A DNA stretch of 64,000 nt from Sulfolobus sp. S-194. GTDB taxonomy: Archaea > Thermoproteota > Thermoprotei_A > Sulfolobales > Sulfolobaceae. Positions 26,574 to 36,341 of this stretch are shown here, one piece after another. Position 1 is the stretch's first letter. Every line of letters begins with the position of its first letter. Position numbers and translations under genes: made by a program. The DNA is taken from the NCBI RefSeq assembly GCF_012222305.1, contig NZ_CP035730.1, positions 2,135,501 to 2,199,500 of the forward strand. Reading direction: 5' to 3'. Below the pieces are notes generated by a model that was not told where the DNA came from, did not search any database, and worked only from the letters and a program-made list of their open reading frames with translations.

Positions 26574-26810
26574 TTCTGTCTTCCGCTAATATCAAAACTA
26601 AATCATCAAATTTCATAAGAAGGATATATTGTAGACTAACTTAATTAAAGCGGTGCACTACCAGCTCTTCCTTAACCTTTATTATTAATTAACAAACACT
26701 TTAACCAAAAATTGGGAAATGAATTAGTTAAATTTAAAATTTTATTATAAGAAAGTTTTTCTTTGTTGATTTATTTTTGAAAAATAATAACCAAAAAACT
26801 CTAATTATTT

Positions 26811-28067
26811 TTAACTCTGTTGAATCTGTAATAAATATACATTCTGAGGAACAAGAATGTAAAGTGGATAGCTATTTGGAAATACCATACTAGTGACATT
26901 TACATTATAATTTATTACTTCCCATGGTGCAACTTCTTTTTCGATCCATACATAGTATGTATATTTAGTATAATCGTAAGTATAGTTGTAAAGTAACTGC
27001 CATGCGTGGAAACTCTCACTATAACCATATAATAACCACTCACCTTTATATATATTAATGTCGAATTGATATACTTCTATAGGATTTGTATAATATAAAG
27101 TGTTAAAGTAGAAATGTGGAGGCAATTGAGCGTTTGATCCCATATATGGATACTGGATACACATACCGCTAATGTTATACGCTGGAAAATAATCAAGCTC
27201 CGGTCCATAATAATGTGAATTATATGCTGGATTGCTGGGCGGATATACAGACCCTAATTGATAATAATACCAAGTATGAGAACTAACCATCTGTTCGCTA
27301 AACCCTACATATGTATATAGATATTGTATGGTATATCCGTAGTAAGGAGTTCCATGCCCAACTGAAAATGGAAAAGCATACCATGTAATGTTTACAGGGG
27401 TATAGAGACCAATGTTAAGGACTGATGTATTTGCACCATTATCATTTTGTACCGGTGCGTAAAAGGTCATATTTATCCATCCCTTTTGTTGTGTTGAATA
27501 AACAACTACTTCTACACCAGAAACACCATAATTAAACGTTTGACCGTTAACAGAAACATTTAAGGGAACTAAAGCGTAACCTGCTGGGCCGTATACTCCG
27601 CCTAAATAGGTCCAATTAGGATCACTAGATATACTCTTAATAGGACCAGAAAATGGTATACCGTAATTATGATAATATGGGAATACAATTGCCTCGGAAG
27701 AAGAGTCATTACCTATTTTGCTAATATTAAACCAACTTCCTTCAGAAGTCACTATAATAGCCCAAGGATATCCTTGTAAAACCTCAGAAGCTGGAACTTT
27801 TGCTACTATTATTATTGAAGTATTCTCAATATAACCATTAGGATATATTACATGAGTAATTACCATTGGGTTTGGAGAATAAATATAAGCTACACCGTTT
27901 TGCATGAATTCTGTTACTGGTGAATCTTCAGCTAGTGATTGAAGTCTTTGTATAGTGTTTATTGTAACTTGCGTTTCTCCATTCTGTATATGAATTATTA
28001 CAAGTAATGCTAGTAGTAATATCTGAAGAAAAATTAAGGTACCTAAAATACTAGATATACCTTTCAT
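26811..28067 (-). CDS. Secreted surface protein with class III signal
   Basis: 418 residues. N-terminus MKGISSILGTLIFLQILLLA: a two-residue basic leader and a long hydrophobic helix, as in pilin-like or sugar-binding proteins processed by PibD. The rest is extracellular in character: Tyr/Pro/Asn-rich, many N-x-S/T sequons, and beta strands. It lies 41 bases downstream of another secreted protein gene on the same strand. No family recognised; a pilus-tip or cell-surface binding role is inference. Confidence 0.65.
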   Translation of the reverse strand: MKGISSILGTLIFLQILLLALLVIIHIQNGETQVTINTIQRLQSLAEDSPVTEFMQNGVAYIYSPNPMVITHVIYPNGYIENTSIIIVAKVPASEVLQGYPWAIIVTSEGSWFNISKIGNDSSSEAIVFPYYHNYGIPFSGPIKSISSDPNWTYLGGVYGPAGYALVPLNVSVNGQTFNYGVSGVEVVVYSTQQKGWINMTFYAPVQNDNGANTSVLNIGLYTPVNITWYAFPFSVGHGTPYYGYTIQYLYTYVGFSEQMVSSHTWYYYQLGSVYPPSNPAYNSHYYGPELDYFPAYNISGMCIQYPYMGSNAQLPPHFYFNTLYYTNPIEVYQFDINIYKGEWLLYGYSESFHAWQLLYNYTYDYTKYTYYVWIEKEVAPWEVINYNVNVTSMVFPNSYPLYILVPQNVYLLQIQQS

Positions 28068-28108
28068 GTAAGTATTTTTAAAAAATAAGGGGACAGTGTA
28101 CTCTGAAA

Positions 28109-28681
28109 TTAAGTAACATAATATAAGACATAATAACCAGCTAATCCGTTAATCATTGACTTAACTACAGCTGTTCCGTTTAGATAATTAAGAAATACCG
28201 AAGTCACATTAACTGGAGTACCATTATCTAGTGTTAAATAGCCCAATGGAATTATTGTAACTTCTGATACTGGAGTCCCAGATACACTATATAGCGGCCC
28301 AGGAATGTTTAACGTCGTCACTGACACATTTATTGGTTTATCAGAGCTAACATTGACTAAGAATATAACAGAACCTAAAGTTGGATCATAATAAATCCAT
28401 TTAGCTTCAGAAGTGGTAAAATATGCTGTTAATGTTGTGACTTGTTCTTGTGTACTGAAATTAACTATAACTATCTTTACCCATGAGTTAAAAATAACAT
28501 AATATATTGAATTATTAACACTAGTTATACCATTATAAGATGTGTTTACCACATTAAAAACTGTAAATGCTGAGTAAATTGAAAGATATAGAGGTTTTGC
28601 AACTAATGAAGACTGACTATATGCTAGAATCCCCAAAACTCCAATTAGTAGAAACAAAATAGCAAAATATTTCATAATCAC
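28109..28681 (-). CDS. Secreted protein with signal peptide
   Basis: 190 residues. An N-terminal hydrophobic segment (residues 4-22) with a likely cleavage after AYS, then a beta-rich, Thr/Val/Asn-rich exported domain with many glycosylation sequons. No family recognised. It is the first gene of a two-gene unit with the class III signal protein. Upstream (28682-29015) there is no gene; the AT-rich DNA there holds the promoter. Confidence 0.6.
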   Translation of the reverse strand: MIMKYFAILFLLIGVLGILAYSQSSLVAKPLYLSIYSAFTVFNVVNTSYNGITSVNNSIYYVIFNSWVKIVIVNFSTQEQVTTLTAYFTTSEAKWIYYDPTLGSVIFLVNVSSDKPINVSVTTLNIPGPLYSVSGTPVSEVTIIPLGYLTLDNGTPVNVTSVFLNYLNGTAVVKSMINGLAGYYVLYYVT

Positions 28682-29015
28682 TTCTATTAATTAGAGTTTA
28701 ATAAACTTTTCCCAAATTATTCTCTATTCAGAGTTTAATAAAATCTTTAACTTACATACAAGCTCAAAATCCGTTAATAAATTCTCTCTTAAGTTATTCC
28801 TATAATATTCTACATCTTTACTATACCTATATATTTTTTTCAGTAACGAGAAAGTTATAATAAAACTTCAAAGTAGTGTTAAAAAGATATATTCTCTATA
28901 TTAAATATTAAATCTTAATTATGTCTAGTACTAAAAAAGAAACAAACCAACTATTTTTAGATTTTTCTCCTAATTCATTAAACTTTCTTAAAATATTTTA
29001 TTAAAGAGGAAATAA

Positions 29016-29282
29016 TCATAATACTCTTTTTAATGCACTCTTATTTTTTTCCATATACGATTTATACGCATTCTTCTCCATTAATAGAATAGTCACATTA
29101 ATAGAATCAGTATGCTTATAAATTTCATCTAATACTTGAGTAACTATCCTAGCATTTGTTCTACAATCCATATCAGTTATTCCAATTAAATAATAACTTC
29201 CATCTTCATCAACATACGCCTCAACAGTACCATTAATTAATTCTGATAATTTCTTTGCTCCAGCTATAATTGCATCATTCAT
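29016..29282 (-). CDS. Small conserved-looking protein next to bax1
   Basis: 88 residues with an alpha/beta pattern (SELINGTVEAYVDEDGSYYLIGI, then a helix and a strand with NVTILLM). Family not recognised. It lies three bases after the bax1 stop, so it is very probably in the same transcript. A link to DNA repair is therefore possible but unproven. Confidence 0.55.
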   Translation of the reverse strand: MNDAIIAGAKKLSELINGTVEAYVDEDGSYYLIGITDMDCRTNARIVTQVLDEIYKHTDSINVTILLMEKNAYKSYMEKNKSALKRVL

Positions 29283-29285
29283 AAT

Positions 29286-30731
29286 TTAATTTACTTTTTT
29301 GTCCTTTATAACTATTGCGTCTGAGATTCCTTGCCATTTTAATTTATAACCTAAGAATTCTAGCACCTCCACTATATAATCTCCGTAGGCTGATACTAAC
29401 TCTTTCAAACTTTTATTATCGAAATTCTCGCTACGTAGTTTTTCTAGCAATTTCTCACTAACATAATAATTCTTTAAGAATATATAGCCTGGAAAAGTTT
29501 TAATATTTTTTCTAATAACCTCAACCGGTAAAGAAAGTTTATTAGCAATCTCGTTCAGACTTATAATATCTCCAGAAATCGTATAATCAACCTTTACCTC
29601 ATCTAGATATTTATTTTCTAGTTCTCTTAACCACTTATAAACTAAGGAAATATCTACTTTTCTTTTGTAAGTTATCACGTTCATACCACTAAACTTCTCT
29701 TTGCCTAGTTCTTCGTTTAGCAATATAAGAATCGGGTACTTAACTTTCTTTAACTTATCTAACTTCTCTTTTATATATTCCTTAGTCCAAAAACCTACAA
29801 TCTCAATATAAACTTTTAGATCTCCCTTTTCTACAAGAAAATCTGGTATAAACACTCTATTGCCAACAACCAAAGGTTCTGGTTCTCTGATTATTTTCCA
29901 TCCCTTAATTACGTTTGTAAAGTCCTTGTAAAATTTCTCTTCAACACCACTATCAAATCTCTTCTCGTCAATCAATAATTCTTTTAATTCTTTGAAATTA
30001 GCCAGTCTTAGTTTGTATATTCTTTTGAACTTCTTACCTAAAACTAACTCAGCCTCTATTTTCCAATTCTGTGACGAAACAATAAATGGCAAAAGAACGG
30101 CAAGATTTCTTCCGTATTTTTCAGTCAATTTAACTAATGTTGCAGGGCCTAAAAACTCAAACCTTAATGGATTATCATAGGCAAAATACATTAAACCTAA
30201 CCATTTAGCTCTTCTTATTATTTCCTTCCAGTTTGAAGAAACATGAACAGTTAATTTATAAGCCTTGAAAAGAAGGGTTTGTAAAAGAGAGAGATTATAC
30301 CATCTAATTAAATCTTCAGTTGGGATAGTTGGAGCTTTTATTATCTTCTTTTCCTCATCCAAATCAGAAAAAAGAAAACGCATTACATTAACTCCTAGGT
30401 TTTTGCTAACTTTTTGAATAATTTCATCCCTTTCTTTCTCGTTAAGTACCGGTCCATACTTGAATAACTCTCTTCTAATTTGAATTGGAGGTATAGGTGA
30501 CTCTAATTCAAACTCGCAAAGCCTAGTTAATAATTTAACAAAAGCCCTAACAAGTTTATGATCATAAATTTTCTCTAAGTATTCAACCTCTTCATAAATT
30601 TCCCCTAATTTTTTACCAGCTTTAAATAAAGAAATTATCTCATTAGCTAAATCTAAATCCTCGTTAGTAGCAAAGTGAGGTAGTACTTCATCCTTAATTA
30701 TGGAAAATCTTGCTAATTCCCACGGTAACAC
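29286..30731 (-). CDS. bax1: Bax1 nuclease, XPB partner (DUF790)
   Basis: Structure-specific DNA nuclease that forms a complex with archaeal XPB. 481 residues. The N-terminal half is helical; near residues 282-310 is a nuclease-like core with PDFLVEKGDLKVYIEIVGFW (Asp and Glu-x-Val pattern of PD-(D/E)xK-type enzymes), then a Lys-rich helix. The C-terminal part has a small helix-turn-helix-like segment. The start is GTG 30731. The divergent XPB gene 37 bases away confirms the identity, since this pair is widely conserved in Sulfolobales. Confidence 0.88.
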   Translation of the reverse strand: MLPWELARFSIIKDEVLPHFATNEDLDLANEIISLFKAGKKLGEIYEEVEYLEKIYDHKLVRAFVKLLTRLCEFELESPIPPIQIRRELFKYGPVLNEKERDEIIQKVSKNLGVNVMRFLFSDLDEEKKIIKAPTIPTEDLIRWYNLSLLQTLLFKAYKLTVHVSSNWKEIIRRAKWLGLMYFAYDNPLRFEFLGPATLVKLTEKYGRNLAVLLPFIVSSQNWKIEAELVLGKKFKRIYKLRLANFKELKELLIDEKRFDSGVEEKFYKDFTNVIKGWKIIREPEPLVVGNRVFIPDFLVEKGDLKVYIEIVGFWTKEYIKEKLDKLKKVKYPILILLNEELGKEKFSGMNVITYKRKVDISLVYKWLRELENKYLDEVKVDYTISGDIISLNEIANKLSLPVEVIRKNIKTFPGYIFLKNYYVSEKLLEKLRSENFDNKSLKELVSAYGDYIVEVLEFLGYKLKWQGISDAIVIKDKKVN

Positions 30732-30768
30732 ACTAAATTATATTAAGAAGAAATATTAAAAGTATGAT

Positions 30769-32088
30769 GTGGTATACTTAAGGTACTTTAAAGGGTTAAT
30801 ACTCTCTGATGCTTATGCTCCAGGATTAAAATGGAGTGATGAGCTAAAAGCTTATTCTGCATTAGCCTTCAAATATAGAGATGTCAGAAAATATTTCCTT
30901 GAGAAAGGAATAGAAGTCGAGGAGAATGTAATAGACTCCTTACCTTTCCCACTAATTAATGATAAAATTAAGCTAAGAGACTATCAAGCTGAGGCCGTAA
31001 AAGCTTGGTTAAAAGAAAAAAGAGGAATTATAGTTCTTCCTACTGGAGCTGGTAAGACACAAGTGGCATTAAAGATAATCTCGATCATAAAGGTAGCTAC
31101 TCTAATAGTGGTTCCTACAATAGATCTAATAACTCAATGGAAAGAGAGAATAAATAAGTATCTAGACTTTGATCCTGGAATCATTGGAGGTGGCGAAGAC
31201 TCGTTAAAAGGTATAACAGTTATAACTTATGATTCCGCGTATACACGAGCCGAAGAGTTGGGAAATAAGTTTCTTTTATTAATATTTGATGAAGTACACC
31301 ATTTACCTTCAGAAGGATACTCAATAATGGCTCAACTTTTTGCTTCTCCATATAGGCTAGGACTAACAGCTACACCAGAGAGAGATGATGGAAAACATGA
31401 GCTTTATCCTATACTTGTAGGACCAATAGTTTATAGGAAGAGTGTTGAAGAACTATCAGGAAAGTATATTGCTAAATATAAAATTAAAAAAGTCTATGTT
31501 TCTTTAACTGATGAGGAAAAGAAAAGATATGATAAATTAAGAAAGAAGTTGAAAGATTTTCTAAGTTCTAGAGGATTAAAGTTGCAAAGCTTAAATGATT
31601 TCCATAGATTAGTTAAACTAGCTGCAAAAGATAAAGAAGCTAGGGAAGCTTTACTTGCATGGCATGAATCACTTAATATTGCTGTAAACTCACAATCTAA
31701 GATAGAGAAGTTAAGGGAACTTCTACAGGAATATAAAGATGAGAAAACAATAATATTTACTAGAGATACTCAAATGGCATATAGAATTTCAAAGACATTT
31801 CTAATACCAGTTGTAACGTATAAGACTGATAAAGATGAAAGAGAGGAAATTTTACAAAAATTTAGGGATAACGAGTATAAAGTTATTGTTGCTTCTACAG
31901 TTTTTGATGAAGGAGTAGATGTGCCAGATGCAACGTTAGCTATTGTAATGGGTGGTTACGGTACTAAAAGGCAATTTCTTCAAAGGTTGGGAAGAATATT
32001 AAGGAAGAAAGACAAAGAGGCCTTAATGATAGAAATAGTCACCAAGGGAACTGCGGATTATAGGTTAAGTAGGAGAAGAAGAGAATAA
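30769..32088 (+). CDS. xpb: XPB family DNA helicase/translocase
   Basis: SF2 ATPase of nucleotide excision repair type. Motifs: Q-like LRDYQAEAVKAWL, Walker A LPTGAGKTQ, motif Ia VPTIDLITQW, Walker B FDEVHH, motif III GLTATPERDD (with the RED-like ERDDG), motif V STVFDEGVDVP, motif VI QRLGRILRKK. 439 residues, the compact archaeal form. The start is GTG 30769. Only 37 bp separate it from the divergent bax1 start, so both leaderless promoters must fit in that gap. Confidence 0.93.
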   Translation: MVYLRYFKGLILSDAYAPGLKWSDELKAYSALAFKYRDVRKYFLEKGIEVEENVIDSLPFPLINDKIKLRDYQAEAVKAWLKEKRGIIVLPTGAGKTQVALKIISIIKVATLIVVPTIDLITQWKERINKYLDFDPGIIGGGEDSLKGITVITYDSAYTRAEELGNKFLLLIFDEVHHLPSEGYSIMAQLFASPYRLGLTATPERDDGKHELYPILVGPIVYRKSVEELSGKYIAKYKIKKVYVSLTDEEKKRYDKLRKKLKDFLSSRGLKLQSLNDFHRLVKLAAKDKEAREALLAWHESLNIAVNSQSKIEKLRELLQEYKDEKTIIFTRDTQMAYRISKTFLIPVVTYKTDKDEREEILQKFRDNEYKVIVASTVFDEGVDVPDATLAIVMGGYGTKRQFLQRLGRILRKKDKEALMIEIVTKGTADYRLSRRRRE

Positions 32089-32093
32089 AATAA

Positions 32094-32321
32094 ATGAAAA
32101 AGAAAGTTTTTATTTTCATAATCTTATTATTTCTTATGGATGATATTTTTAAAATAATGATTAAGTATGGCCCTATGCAATTAGCAATCGCTATGATAAT
32201 GGTTGGTATTGCTATAAATCTAGAACCATTAACTATAATTGGAAGTGTTTTATTGGCTATAATGATAGGATTTTTAATAAATGATTATAGGAAAAAGAAT
32301 TCAACTAAAAAGAGCATTTAA
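32094..32321 (+). CDS. Small membrane protein
   Basis: 75 residues with two or three hydrophobic segments and a basic tail (RKKNSTKKS). It begins six bases after the XPB stop on the same strand and is probably co-transcribed. Function unknown. Confidence 0.5.
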   Translation: MKKKVFIFIILLFLMDDIFKIMIKYGPMQLAIAMIMVGIAINLEPLTIIGSVLLAIMIGFLINDYRKKNSTKKSI

Positions 32322-32442
32322 TAAAGTCATTCTCAAAACGTCAAATTCAGAAACTCTTTGTAGCAACTATCACTATAGTTCATTTTTGCCGTAAAATATT
32401 TTCTACCAAAAAAATATAAATAAGGTTTCAAAGTAATAACTG

Positions 32443-33276
32443 ATGGATAGCGTAGACAAGAAGATCTTACTATCCCTTTTCAAAGATGGAAGAATTTCAC
32501 AAAGAAAAATTGCTGACGAGGTTAAATTATCAGCTACTTCTCTTAATTATCGTTTTAATAAGCTCATAGAAGATAAAATTATTCGTTCTTTTGTATTATA
32601 CGTAAATCCTAACTTTTACGGAAAATATGTAGGCAGAGTAAGTTTTAAGAACATAAAAGACTTCGATTCAAGCTTTGTTAACGTAAAAGTTAGATGTTTA
32701 GAAGAGACAACGTTCTATGAGATTGAAGGAAACTCGATTAATGATTTACAAGATAAGATTTCTTATATGAGAAAGGAATTAGGAGAATACGACATGATCT
32801 ACCTTTCCCAACAGAATCCTCAAAAGCCTTCAGGAGTAGACATAGAAATTGTTAAGACTCTTATCAAAAACCCTAGAATGGAGATAGGAGAAATTGCTAA
32901 GGAAATTAACATTCCCTCAAAGACCATAATTAGAAGACTTAATGTTCTAATTAATAAGAATCTTATCAAAATAATTCCAGAAATAGATTTAAGTAAAAGC
33001 GATATAGTAGTATTTGGAATATTCTCCTCAATTGTAAACAAAATGGAATTTTTGAAGCAGTGTGAGTTTTTAAGATTTACTGATGGGGATAGAGGAGTAG
33101 TTGTATGTGCAGTCGATAATGTCAAAGTAGCTGAAAACTATGTATCTCAAGTAAAAATGAGCGATCACAATTCTAAAATTATGATAGCTACAGATTATGA
33201 AATTAGAAACGATAATGCAAGAAACGAATTAGAAAGGATCGAGAAAGATGCTATATTAAATAGCATAGATAACTAA
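32443..33276 (+). CDS. Lrp/AsnC-type regulator with two winged helices
   Basis: 277 residues. The N-terminal AsnC-like helix-turn-helix is DKKILLSLFKDGRISQRKIA...LSATSLNYRFNKL. A second HTH near residue 145 reads IVKTLIKNPRMEIGEIAKEI...KTIIRRLNVL. Each is followed by a small beta-rich half. The duplicated HTH layout is known in archaeal Lrp relatives. It overlaps the convergent membrane-protein gene by four bases. Targets are not evident. Confidence 0.75.
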   Translation: MDSVDKKILLSLFKDGRISQRKIADEVKLSATSLNYRFNKLIEDKIIRSFVLYVNPNFYGKYVGRVSFKNIKDFDSSFVNVKVRCLEETTFYEIEGNSINDLQDKISYMRKELGEYDMIYLSQQNPQKPSGVDIEIVKTLIKNPRMEIGEIAKEINIPSKTIIRRLNVLINKNLIKIIPEIDLSKSDIVVFGIFSSIVNKMEFLKQCEFLRFTDGDRGVVVCAVDNVKVAENYVSQVKMSDHNSKIMIATDYEIRNDNARNELERIEKDAILNSIDN

Positions 33277-33794
33277 GTCTTCTTCTTCTCAACTAGTAAA
33301 AATATTATATAAAGTATAACCGGCATTAAAGACAACCAAAATACAAAAGTAGGATATGATTTTATTAGCATCACTATTGTTGCCCCTTGGTATTGCGTTA
33401 TGAGATTTTCTTTCCCAATAATTACTAAGGGATAATTCAGTGGTATACCTAGCGCTTTACCTACTAAAAAGTCTACTACAAAATAAATAATTATAGGATC
33501 TATTATATAGAATATGGGCAACCAAAACATCGTAGAATATTTATATAGTTTTCCTTTTATAGAAATAATAATTCCATAGACTAGGTTTACAGCTACATAA
33601 ATTCTCAATGCATTAAGCAAAATATTTAATATTTCTACAATAAGTAACTTCTCACCTAAGAAGTACAAACTAATTTGAAATGGTGAATCGTAAATTTGGA
33701 ATATTCCACCTACACTATAATACCACCAAGGAGTAGGTATTAATACTATTATGATGGAGGTTATATAATATGCTAACAGTATCAGATATTTCAT
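33273..33794 (-). CDS. Membrane protein, unassigned
   Basis: 173 residues with four hydrophobic segments and an N-terminal signal-anchor. No family recognised. It overlaps the upstream secreted-protein gene by four bases, so the two are coupled. Confidence 0.55.
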   Translation of the reverse strand: MKYLILLAYYITSIIIVLIPTPWWYYSVGGIFQIYDSPFQISLYFLGEKLLIVEILNILLNALRIYVAVNLVYGIIISIKGKLYKYSTMFWLPIFYIIDPIIIYFVVDFLVGKALGIPLNYPLVIIGKENLITQYQGATIVMLIKSYPTFVFWLSLMPVILYIIFLLVEKKKT

Positions 33795-34189
33795 AAAGTA
33801 GTCTCCTCCGATATAACTGTATCAAGAATTTTTATCTTTACTATAATTGTTTCATTCTTTGCATTTACATTATTTACAAATCCAGAAAAATTCGTTATTA
33901 TTAACGTAAAATTTTCACTACTGTAAGGTAATATTATTTTGTTTTTACTTAAATATAAATATTTTCCGCTTATATTACAAATTATAATCGAAATATTAAG
34001 GGGATTTTTAACGTTAATTGTTAGAGTACTTTTATTAAAGGAAACTATAGAAAATTTTAGATTATTGCTGACATTAGAAAAAGAATTAATCTGTTGAATT
34101 CCTTCATAATAGCTATTTTGTATATTAGATATATAAAGAAGAATAAAGGCAATAGCAAGTATAATTCCTACTATTTTTCCCCAATTCAC
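33791..34189 (-). CDS. Exported/membrane-anchored small protein
   Basis: 132 residues. A hydrophobic segment at residues 8-22 is followed by a beta-rich exported domain with many N-x-S/T sequons (NISIIICNISG, NFS). It resembles a single-domain surface or CARDB-like protein, but I cannot assign a family. First gene of a two-gene unit, divergent from the DMT transporter. Confidence 0.55.
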   Translation of the reverse strand: MNWGKIVGIILAIAFILLYISNIQNSYYEGIQQINSFSNVSNNLKFSIVSFNKSTLTINVKNPLNISIIICNISGKYLYLSKNKIILPYSSENFTLIITNFSGFVNNVNAKNETIIVKIKILDTVISEETTL

Positions 34190-34225
34190 GTTAATCTTAT
34201 TACATCATGTAAATAATAAAGTTAG

Positions 34226-35038
34226 ATGATCAAAAGAGGCATCGTAGATTTAGTTACTGCTTCAGCATTATGGGGTACAATTGGAATAGTAACACAGATA
34301 GGCTACGAACATAATGCAAACGTATTTCAAATAATACTATTTAGAAGCTTATCCTCTTCACTGTTAGTTTTCATAATCTTTAAAAATGTAAAGGCGATCT
34401 TGAATAGAATTCCCTTGATAATGGGGATTGTAGCTATCATATTCTATGAAACGTATGTCTATACTGTTAATATCCTAGGGGCTTCCCTTTCAGCCGTGTT
34501 TTTATATACTGCCCCTTTGTGGGTGATCTTAGCTTCAAAAGTTTATCTTAAAGATGAAATAAATGGAAGAAAAATTTTAGCTTCAATACTAGTAATAATA
34601 GGAGTATATCTAATTTACTTTTCAAAAATATCTTTAATTAGCATAGGTTGGGGAATGGCTTCCGGGTTCACTTATGCTATGCTTATTATTTATTCTAGGT
34701 TTATGCAAATAAAAGGATATAAAGACCAAGAAATCCTAGCATCTCAAGCTGTTTGGAGTTTGCCATTTTCCTTACTGTTTTTAATGTTATCACCAAAATT
34801 AACAAGTTCTTCAATACTAACTGGAATATATCTAGGCATTATAGCAACATTTTTAGCTTATATCTTCTTTTATAGAGGAATGAGACTTACAGATTCTATA
34901 ACAGCCTCCGTAATATCCTCCTTAGAACCAGTGTTTACAATAGTTTTTGCAATAATAGTACTTCATCAGATTCTGACTCCACTACAATTTCTTGGATCTG
35001 GAATAATAATATTTAGTTCAATATTTATTTCAATTTAA
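34226..35038 (+). CDS. EamA/DMT superfamily transporter
   Basis: 270 residues, ten hydrophobic segments in two homologous halves. N-terminal SALWGTIGIVTQIG and the second-half GIIATFLAYIFFYRGM...SVISSLEPVFTIVFA are EamA hallmarks. Probably a metabolite or amino-acid exporter; the substrate is unknown. Downstream 35039-35232 has only AT-rich DNA with a short hydrophobic frame. Confidence 0.85.
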   Translation: MIKRGIVDLVTASALWGTIGIVTQIGYEHNANVFQIILFRSLSSSLLVFIIFKNVKAILNRIPLIMGIVAIIFYETYVYTVNILGASLSAVFLYTAPLWVILASKVYLKDEINGRKILASILVIIGVYLIYFSKISLISIGWGMASGFTYAMLIIYSRFMQIKGYKDQEILASQAVWSLPFSLLFLMLSPKLTSSSILTGIYLGIIATFLAYIFFYRGMRLTDSITASVISSLEPVFTIVFAIIVLHQILTPLQFLGSGIIIFSSIFISI

Positions 35039-35232
35039 CTTTAAGATTTGTGATAATACGGAAAAGTCTTTCCATTAGTTTAAATTTAAGACTCTAAGAA
35101 AAACTTAAATGCCTATTGTTAAATCGCATAAGGGGGTTTTATTTTTTCTTAACATAATTATTTTGTTGCTACTAATTCTAGTAATTTCGTCTCATTAATT
35201 AACTTTTTAATTCATAATATACAACATCTCTT

Positions 35233-35844
35233 GTGAATCTAATACTTGAATTAGCAAATTATATTGGTATAATTGCTTTTGCAATCTCTGGATCTATGAA
35301 AGGAATAAAAAAAGGAATGGATTTACTTGGGGTGTTAGTATTAGGATTTTCAACCGCCTTAGGTGGTGGAATCACAGCTGACATACTTCTTGGAATAAAA
35401 CCACCAACAAACTTAATCTACTTGCCTTATCCTCTAACTGCACTACTTACGAGTTTTCTTACATTTCTATTTTATAAAATATTCGCTAATGTTGGAAAAC
35501 CATTACTTTATGCTGATGCAATAGGTCTAGGAGCTTTTACAGCATCTGGTGCATCATTAGCTTACTCAATAGATCCTTCTCCTCTTCTAGTTATACTGAT
35601 TGGGACTATTACAGCCGTAGGAGGTGGAGTAATTAGAGATATACTTTCTAATGAAGTCCCTGTTATTTTAACTAGAGAATTTTATGCTACCGCAGTTATA
35701 ATTGGTTCTGGAATTTATTTCTTGTTAAGATATGAAGGAGAAAATAATTATTATGACATAATTATATCCTTTTTAATTACTACTGTTTTAAGAATTATAG
35801 CAATGAAATTAAAATGGGAATTACCAAAAGTCCCTAATACATAA
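35233..35844 (+). CDS. TRIC-type cation channel (UPF0126)
   Basis: 203 residues with seven hydrophobic segments. Two repeats carry the UPF0126 Gly-rich signature: [15 protein letters not shown] near residue 46 and [15 protein letters not shown] near 131. These proteins are prokaryotic homologues of trimeric intracellular cation channels. The start is GTG 35233, because no ATG precedes the first repeat. Confidence 0.88.
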   Translation: MNLILELANYIGIIAFAISGSMKGIKKGMDLLGVLVLGFSTALGGGITADILLGIKPPTNLIYLPYPLTALLTSFLTFLFYKIFANVGKPLLYADAIGLGAFTASGASLAYSIDPSPLLVILIGTITAVGGGVIRDILSNEVPVILTREFYATAVIIGSGIYFLLRYEGENNYYDIIISFLITTVLRIIAMKLKWELPKVPNT

Positions 35845-35859
35845 TATATGAAAATTTAC

Positions 35860-36159
35860 TTAATTCTGTTTATTACATACTAGAAAATTATCTGTAGAAA
35901 TTTTATCTGTAAGTAATATTATAACCGAAGCATTTTTGTCATTGGCTATCCTTCTTATAGTGTTCATTAAGACATCTTTATCTTCCCTAGCATATGGTAA
36001 TATTATACTAAGAGATTTTGACCTAGTAAAAAGCATATTAACGAATTTACCAAAATCACTAACCCATTTAAAATTATAAAGCCAACACGTAGTATAACCC
36101 AGTTTATTATTGATCTCCACAATGTTCTCCTCAACTAATCCTTTAAGGCTAACTGTCAT
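35860..36159 (-). CDS. Small hypothetical protein
   Basis: 99 residues, cytoplasmic, alpha/beta. The segment GYTTCWLYNFKW...SLSIILPY...IILLT faintly resembles the N-terminal sensor part of the regulator-like gene at 1-350 (Cys-Trp then two strands), without a DNA-binding domain. This may be a truncated relative or chance. Convergent with the TRIC gene. Confidence 0.45.
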   Translation of the reverse strand: MTVSLKGLVEENIVEINNKLGYTTCWLYNFKWVSDFGKFVNMLFTRSKSLSIILPYAREDKDVLMNTIRRIANDKNASVIILLTDKISTDNFLVCNKQN

Positions 36160-36341
36160 TCAATTTCACTATAATCTTCATATATCTAGTTTTAAAATTT
36201 TTGCTCTCTAAATACTTTAATACTCCAGTTTAAAGTCTGTTAAAGTATTTTCCTAAGATTTTCTGGCTTGAAAGAAAGGGAGCAAAGTTAAAAAATTAAC
36301 TCAAAAGTAAGTTTTAAAATAAAACAATTTTTAGTTTATAC

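Noticed and set aside
35039-35232. Short hydrophobic ORF between the DMT transporter and TRIC genes
   Set aside because: T-rich DNA gives hydrophobic frames by chance; it is about 30 codons with no other support.
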